From DASXRU01 sp039933315 (GTDB lineage Bacteria; Acidobacteriota; Blastocatellia; Pyrinomonadales; Pyrinomonadaceae), in contig JBDTOI010000149.1 in assembly GCA_039933315.1 (NCBI GenBank), forward strand, positions 1 to 10,099: a stretch of 10,099 bases of DNA. Direction: 5' to 3'. Within the stretch, counting starts at the first letter, position 1, and every line of letters begins with the position of its first letter. Both the position numbers and the translations under genes were made by a program. The notes under the pieces were generated by a model that saw nothing but the letters and a program-made list of their open reading frames with translations, was not told the DNA's origin and ran no database searches. Of the stretch, positions 5,918 through 10,099 are shown one piece after another.

Positions 5918-6310
5918 TCAGCGGACCATCATGATTACTTTCCGCTCGCGACCGCCATCAAACTCACAAAGAAAGATCCCCTGCCAGCGTCCCAACAGCA
6001 GCTTGCCGTCTGTAAACGGAATGGTCACTGTCGAGCCGACCAGGCTGGCTTTTATGTGTGCGTCGGAATTCTCTTCGCCGTGGCGAAAGCCCATGCCGTG
6101 CTGCGGAATCAGCGTACGCAGCAGGTGCAACATATCGCGCGGCACGTCCGGATCGGCGTTCTCGTTAACGGTCAGGCCGGCAGTCGTATGCTGCACGTAG
6201 AGGACGACTATGCCTTCCGGCTGGTCAGCCTCAGATAGCTTCTGCTGGACGGCCTCGGTGAACTCGACCAGTTCTTCGCGTTGATGTGAACGAACTTTGA
6301 GAATATGCAT
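5918..6310 (-). CDS. YjbQ/UPF0047 family protein
   Basis: The 130-residue product covers the full compact UPF0047 domain, close to the family's usual length. Signature residues appear in order: VLYVQHTTAGLTVNENADPDV (about 36-56, with H41 and E50), MGFRHGEENSDAHIKASLVG (73-92, with H77 and H85), TIPFTDGKLLLGRWQGIFLCEFDGG (96-120) and a final VIMMV strand. The histidines form the conserved putative metal/active site. Members form trimers in the cytosol. E. coli YjbQ has been associated with weak thiamine phosphate synthase activity, but the physiological role is unsettled. The frame extends upstream to 6379, but those 23 residues are translated from the palindromic repeat and its flank, so the ATG at 6310 (MHILKVRSHQ) is chosen even though no good Shine-Dalgarno precedes it. 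It is followed after 10 bases by the unknown secreted protein. Confidence 0.93.
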   Translation of the reverse strand: MHILKVRSHQREELVEFTEAVQQKLSEADQPEGIVVLYVQHTTAGLTVNENADPDVPRDMLHLLRTLIPQHGMGFRHGEENSDAHIKASLVGSTVTIPFTDGKLLLGRWQGIFLCEFDGGRERKVIMMVR

Positions 6311-6340
6311 GAAGGGATTTGTGGCAACACGAGTTCGGGA

Positions 6341-6418
6341 TTGTAGGGGCGGCACTCCGTGGCCGCCCCCGGTTTCCACTCACAAAAGAGGGGCGCCCAC
6401 GGAGGGACGCCCCTACAA
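6341..6418. repeat. Palindromic intergenic repeat, copy C
   Basis: The arms at 6341-6370 (TTGTAGGGGCGGCACTCCG...) and about 6389-6418 (...CACGGAGGGACGCCCCTACAA) flank a loop of about 20 bases. Its right arm shares the GGGGCGCCCACGGAG variant with copy B, whereas copy A has GGGGCGGCCACGGAG. It fills the spacer between bioY and the YjbQ-like gene, both on the minus strand, and can form a terminator-like hairpin after bioY. Confidence 0.9.
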
Positions 6419-6434
6419 TTGCTCCAGAAATCTG

Positions 6435-7013
6435 TTATGCGCCGCGCCGAAGAAGGGCCCAGCCTGAGGGCAATACGGCGGCGGCCAGCAGGATCTTTAC
6501 GATGTCGCCGATGATGAACGGTGCCACGCCGGCTTTGAAGGCATATGATGGATTGTAGATGAACGAAAGTCCTGCCCAACCACTCAACAGAATCACGACA
6601 GAACCAATTGCCATCGCCGCAGCGGCAGTGAAGAAACGCTTGTCCCAACCATGCTCGGCGAACGCTCCGGTGATGAAGGCCGCGGCCGGGAAGGCAACGA
6701 GATAACCGCCCGTCGGCCCCAGCAGATGTGCGAGTCCTGCGCCTCCGGCTCGGAAGAAAGGCAAGCCCACTGCGCCTTCGATTAGATAAACGATCATGGC
6801 CGCCGCGCCCAGACGCGATCCCAGCAACGCCCCTGTTAGCAGTACCGCAAAGGTCTGTCCGGTGATCGGCACGGGCCACATAGGAATGACAATCTGCGCT
6901 GACAGTGCGGTAATTAGACTAAACGCGACGACGAGCCCGACCGTTCGCGCCCAATCAAGCGGCGCCAGCGCTACTCCGGCAAGGGTTTCCGATTTCGCAA
7001 ACGAAGCTTCCAT
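6435..7013 (-). CDS. bioY: Biotin transporter BioY (ECF S-component)
   Basis: This 192-residue integral membrane protein binds biotin in the inner membrane and works alone or with an ECF energy module. Five to six hydrophobic segments are visible from about residue 23 to 183. The BioY hallmarks are present: PVPITGQTFAVLLTGALLG (47-65) in the first part, YLIEGAVGLPFF (76-87), and HLLGPTGGYLVAFP (96-109), with GDIVKILLAA (169-178) near the C-terminus. No ECF ATPase or T-component gene is nearby, which is common for BioY. The ATG at 7013 (MEASFAK) is preferred, with GGAAAGG upstream; a TTG at 7052 would add 13 residues. No BirA or BioR operator is recognisable in the 64-base spacer before it. 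Confidence 0.95.
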   Translation of the reverse strand: MEASFAKSETLAGVALAPLDWARTVGLVVAFSLITALSAQIVIPMWPVPITGQTFAVLLTGALLGSRLGAAAMIVYLIEGAVGLPFFRAGGAGLAHLLGPTGGYLVAFPAAAFITGAFAEHGWDKRFFTAAAAMAIGSVVILLSGWAGLSFIYNPSYAFKAGVAPFIIGDIVKILLAAAVLPSGWALLRRGA

Positions 7014-7077
7014 AGTTTTCAGGCCTTTCCAAAATGGTATGACAAGTAGCAAAAGTTGCGATTTCGTAAAGAAGTTA

Positions 7078-7893
7078 TTAAGCCTTCCATGGCCTCACAC
7101 ATAGTACGGGGCACGGAGCGTTGCGAATGATGAACTCAGCCGTATCAGTCATCTCCCGGTTGCCGCCGCAGCAAAGCGCAGTAGTGATTGCCAGGATGTC
7201 TGCGTTATGTCGCGAGGCGTAGTCCACTACTCCCTCGGCGACGCCGCCGCGAACGGTATCGAACCGGCCCAGGAAATCCGAGGCATCTGCTTCGGCAAAA
7301 AATCTTTCCAGCGTGCCCTGGCCGCCATCCGCCGGCTGCTCGTCGCCTTCGCCGAAAACACAAACGGCTTCAAGCTGGGCCCCGGTCTTGCGCGCGATCG
7401 CAGCGGCGATGGGCAGGATGGCGCGCGATTCTTCCCTCAAATCGGTCGCGTAAGCGATTCGCTTGAATTGATCGATTGGCCGCGTAGTGCGGCGCGGCCC
7501 GTAAAGCCGCGCGATGATCGTGGGAATCCTGGAATCGCGGGCCACTCGCTCAGCCACGCTGCGACCCAGGAAAAACTGCGCCACATCTGAGCGCCCGTGC
7601 GAAGCCATCACTATCAGATCGCAAGTACGCTCCTGCGCATCCCGCATGATTACCTCGGCCGGATCATCATCACCCCTGGGAATAACTGCTTCGTTGACGC
7701 GTACGACAGTGGCGCCTTTGGCCAGGGCGGGAAACTCATAGCGCGAGGTTTCAGTTATGTGCGGATCGGCGCCGTCGGAAACGTGAAGTGAATAAATCGT
7801 CGCATCGAACTGCGCCGCAATCGCCACCGCCAGCGGAAAGGCGCTGTTGGCGACTGCGGAGAAGTCAGTTGGGAACAGTATCGAGCGAATCAT
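7078..7893 (-). CDS. Tandem-domain universal stress protein
   Basis: The 271-residue cytosolic protein contains two UspA-type Rossmann-like domains. Domain 1 (1-130) opens with IRSILFPTDFS and has CDLIVMASHGRSD (91-103), then FLGRSVAERVARDSRIPTIIAR. The nucleotide-binding G-2x-G-9x-G(S/T) motif is only partly kept: G100 and G110-R-S112 are present, but D103 replaces the middle glycine. Domain 2 (about 142-268) opens with FKRIAYATDLREES and ends with ADILAITTALCCGG..., then IRNAPCPVLCVRP. It lacks the ATP motif and has an unusual CCGG where the phosphate-binding loop should be. Such degenerate second domains usually have a structural or sensing role. The gene precedes bioY by 64 bases on the same strand. 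The start ATG at 7893 has only a weak GGAA upstream. The specific stress response is unknown. Confidence 0.9.
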   Translation of the reverse strand: MIRSILFPTDFSAVANSAFPLAVAIAAQFDATIYSLHVSDGADPHITETSRYEFPALAKGATVVRVNEAVIPRGDDDPAEVIMRDAQERTCDLIVMASHGRSDVAQFFLGRSVAERVARDSRIPTIIARLYGPRRTTRPIDQFKRIAYATDLREESRAILPIAAAIARKTGAQLEAVCVFGEGDEQPADGGQGTLERFFAEADASDFLGRFDTVRGGVAEGVVDYASRHNADILAITTALCCGGNREMTDTAEFIIRNAPCPVLCVRPWKA

Positions 7894-8022
7894 GATTCCA
7901 GAACGTGTTCACGGTTTGAGTTGCGAATCCCGAGTACCTGCGAATGGATTCCATCATAACTCGAAACTTCAAATAACTTGAAACCGAAGTCACCAGGCAG
8001 GTGTTGGAGTCTCAGGGCCCAT

Positions 8023-8166
8023 CTCATTAACACCTGGCTTCAGCCAGGTGGTTACAGCGGTCTATTAATTCCTAAACCGTTTTATCGGTTTACCCAGTCA
8101 AACCGTTGAAACGGTTGGAATGAGATCGCCCGATTGATCACCGCACTGAAGTGCGGTGCTGATGAG
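8023..8166. repeat. Cluster of four REP-like hairpins
   Basis: The spacer between hppA and the usp gene (7894-8224) has no gene but holds four short perfect hairpins: CACCTGGCT/AGCCAGGTG (8031-8050), TAAACCG/CGGTTTA (8073-8092), AACCGTT/AACGGTT (8101-8116) and CACCGCACT/AGTGCGGTG (8139-8158). The first and last stems are 9 bp with two-base loops. The cluster is bounded by inverted CTCATTAACACC (8023-8034) and GGTGCTGATGAG (8155-8166), and another ATGAGAT lies after hairpin 3. This BIME-like arrangement suggests repetitive extragenic palindromes. Because both neighbours are on the minus strand, it could also end hppA transcription. Bases 7894-8020 show nothing distinct beyond a probable leader for usp. 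Confidence 0.75.
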
Positions 8167-8224
8167 AATTAATTTTCCCCTACCCATCGGGCATTAAGCC
8201 GCCATCTGAGGGGGCTGGTCTTTC

Positions 8225-10099
<1,875 letters not shown>

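Noticed and set aside
6208..6879. 223-codon minus-strand frame
   Set aside because: It overlaps bioY and the YjbQ gene out of frame on the same strand and translates the palindrome; composition is Arg-rich shadow sequence.
7014..7077. BirA or BioR operator before bioY
   Set aside because: No palindrome of either type (TTGTAAAC...GTTTACAA or TTATAnnTATAA) is present in the 64-base spacer.
8023..8166. Riboswitch or T-box for neighbouring genes
   Set aside because: The hairpins lie downstream of hppA and upstream of usp, with independent short perfect stems. There is no recognisable aptamer core, and bioY has its own separate spacer.

Overview
The window most likely comes from a member of the Acidobacteriota, possibly Blastocatellia. 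The clearest pointer is the partial gene at the left edge, which reads like the VWFA-related secreted proteins that are abundant in that phylum. The moderately GC-rich sequence and the many small palindromic intergenic repeats fit this. The phylum call is inference; there is no rRNA here.

Layout. Bases 1-290 (minus) hold the start of a secreted VWFA-related protein. After a palindromic repeat come a small zinc-ribbon membrane protein (589-1056, plus), a proline-rich protein with tandem LPPESP repeats (1190-1645, plus), a PAPS-type sulfotransferase (1876-2643, plus) and a prolyl-4-hydroxylase-like 2OG-Fe(II) oxygenase (2766-3377, plus). Convergent to these are a glycosyltransferase resembling plant hydroxyproline O-arabinosyltransferases / peptidyl-serine galactosyltransferases (3471-4337, minus), a SIMPL-domain lipoprotein (4381-5115), an unrecognised secreted protein (5227-5907), a YjbQ/UPF0047 protein (5918-6310), the biotin transporter BioY (6435-7013), a tandem universal stress protein (7078-7893) and most of a divergent membrane-bound pyrophosphatase (8225-10099, running off the right edge).

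The most interesting part is 1190-4337. A short protein with a helical, charged N-terminal half and a C-terminal half carrying 23 prolines sits beside three enzymes. By family, these could hydroxylate proline, glycosylate hydroxyproline or serine, and transfer sulfate to tyrosine or sugar. The same three modifications occur together on plant secreted peptides such as PSY1. I propose, as inference, a bacterial hydroxyproline-glycopeptide pathway resembling a RiPP system. The window shows no dedicated protease or exporter for it.

Three repeat families fill the spacers: three copies of a GGGGCGGCACTCCGTGG palindrome (412-513, 3372-3445, 6341-6418); two inverted copies of a 90-bp TTCGTG-type palindrome flanking the sulfotransferase (1751-1840 and 2662-2752); and a cluster of four REP-like hairpins (8023-8166). 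Several of these run into open reading frames and would mislead start-codon choice. The remaining genes on the right look like ordinary housekeeping and stress functions.
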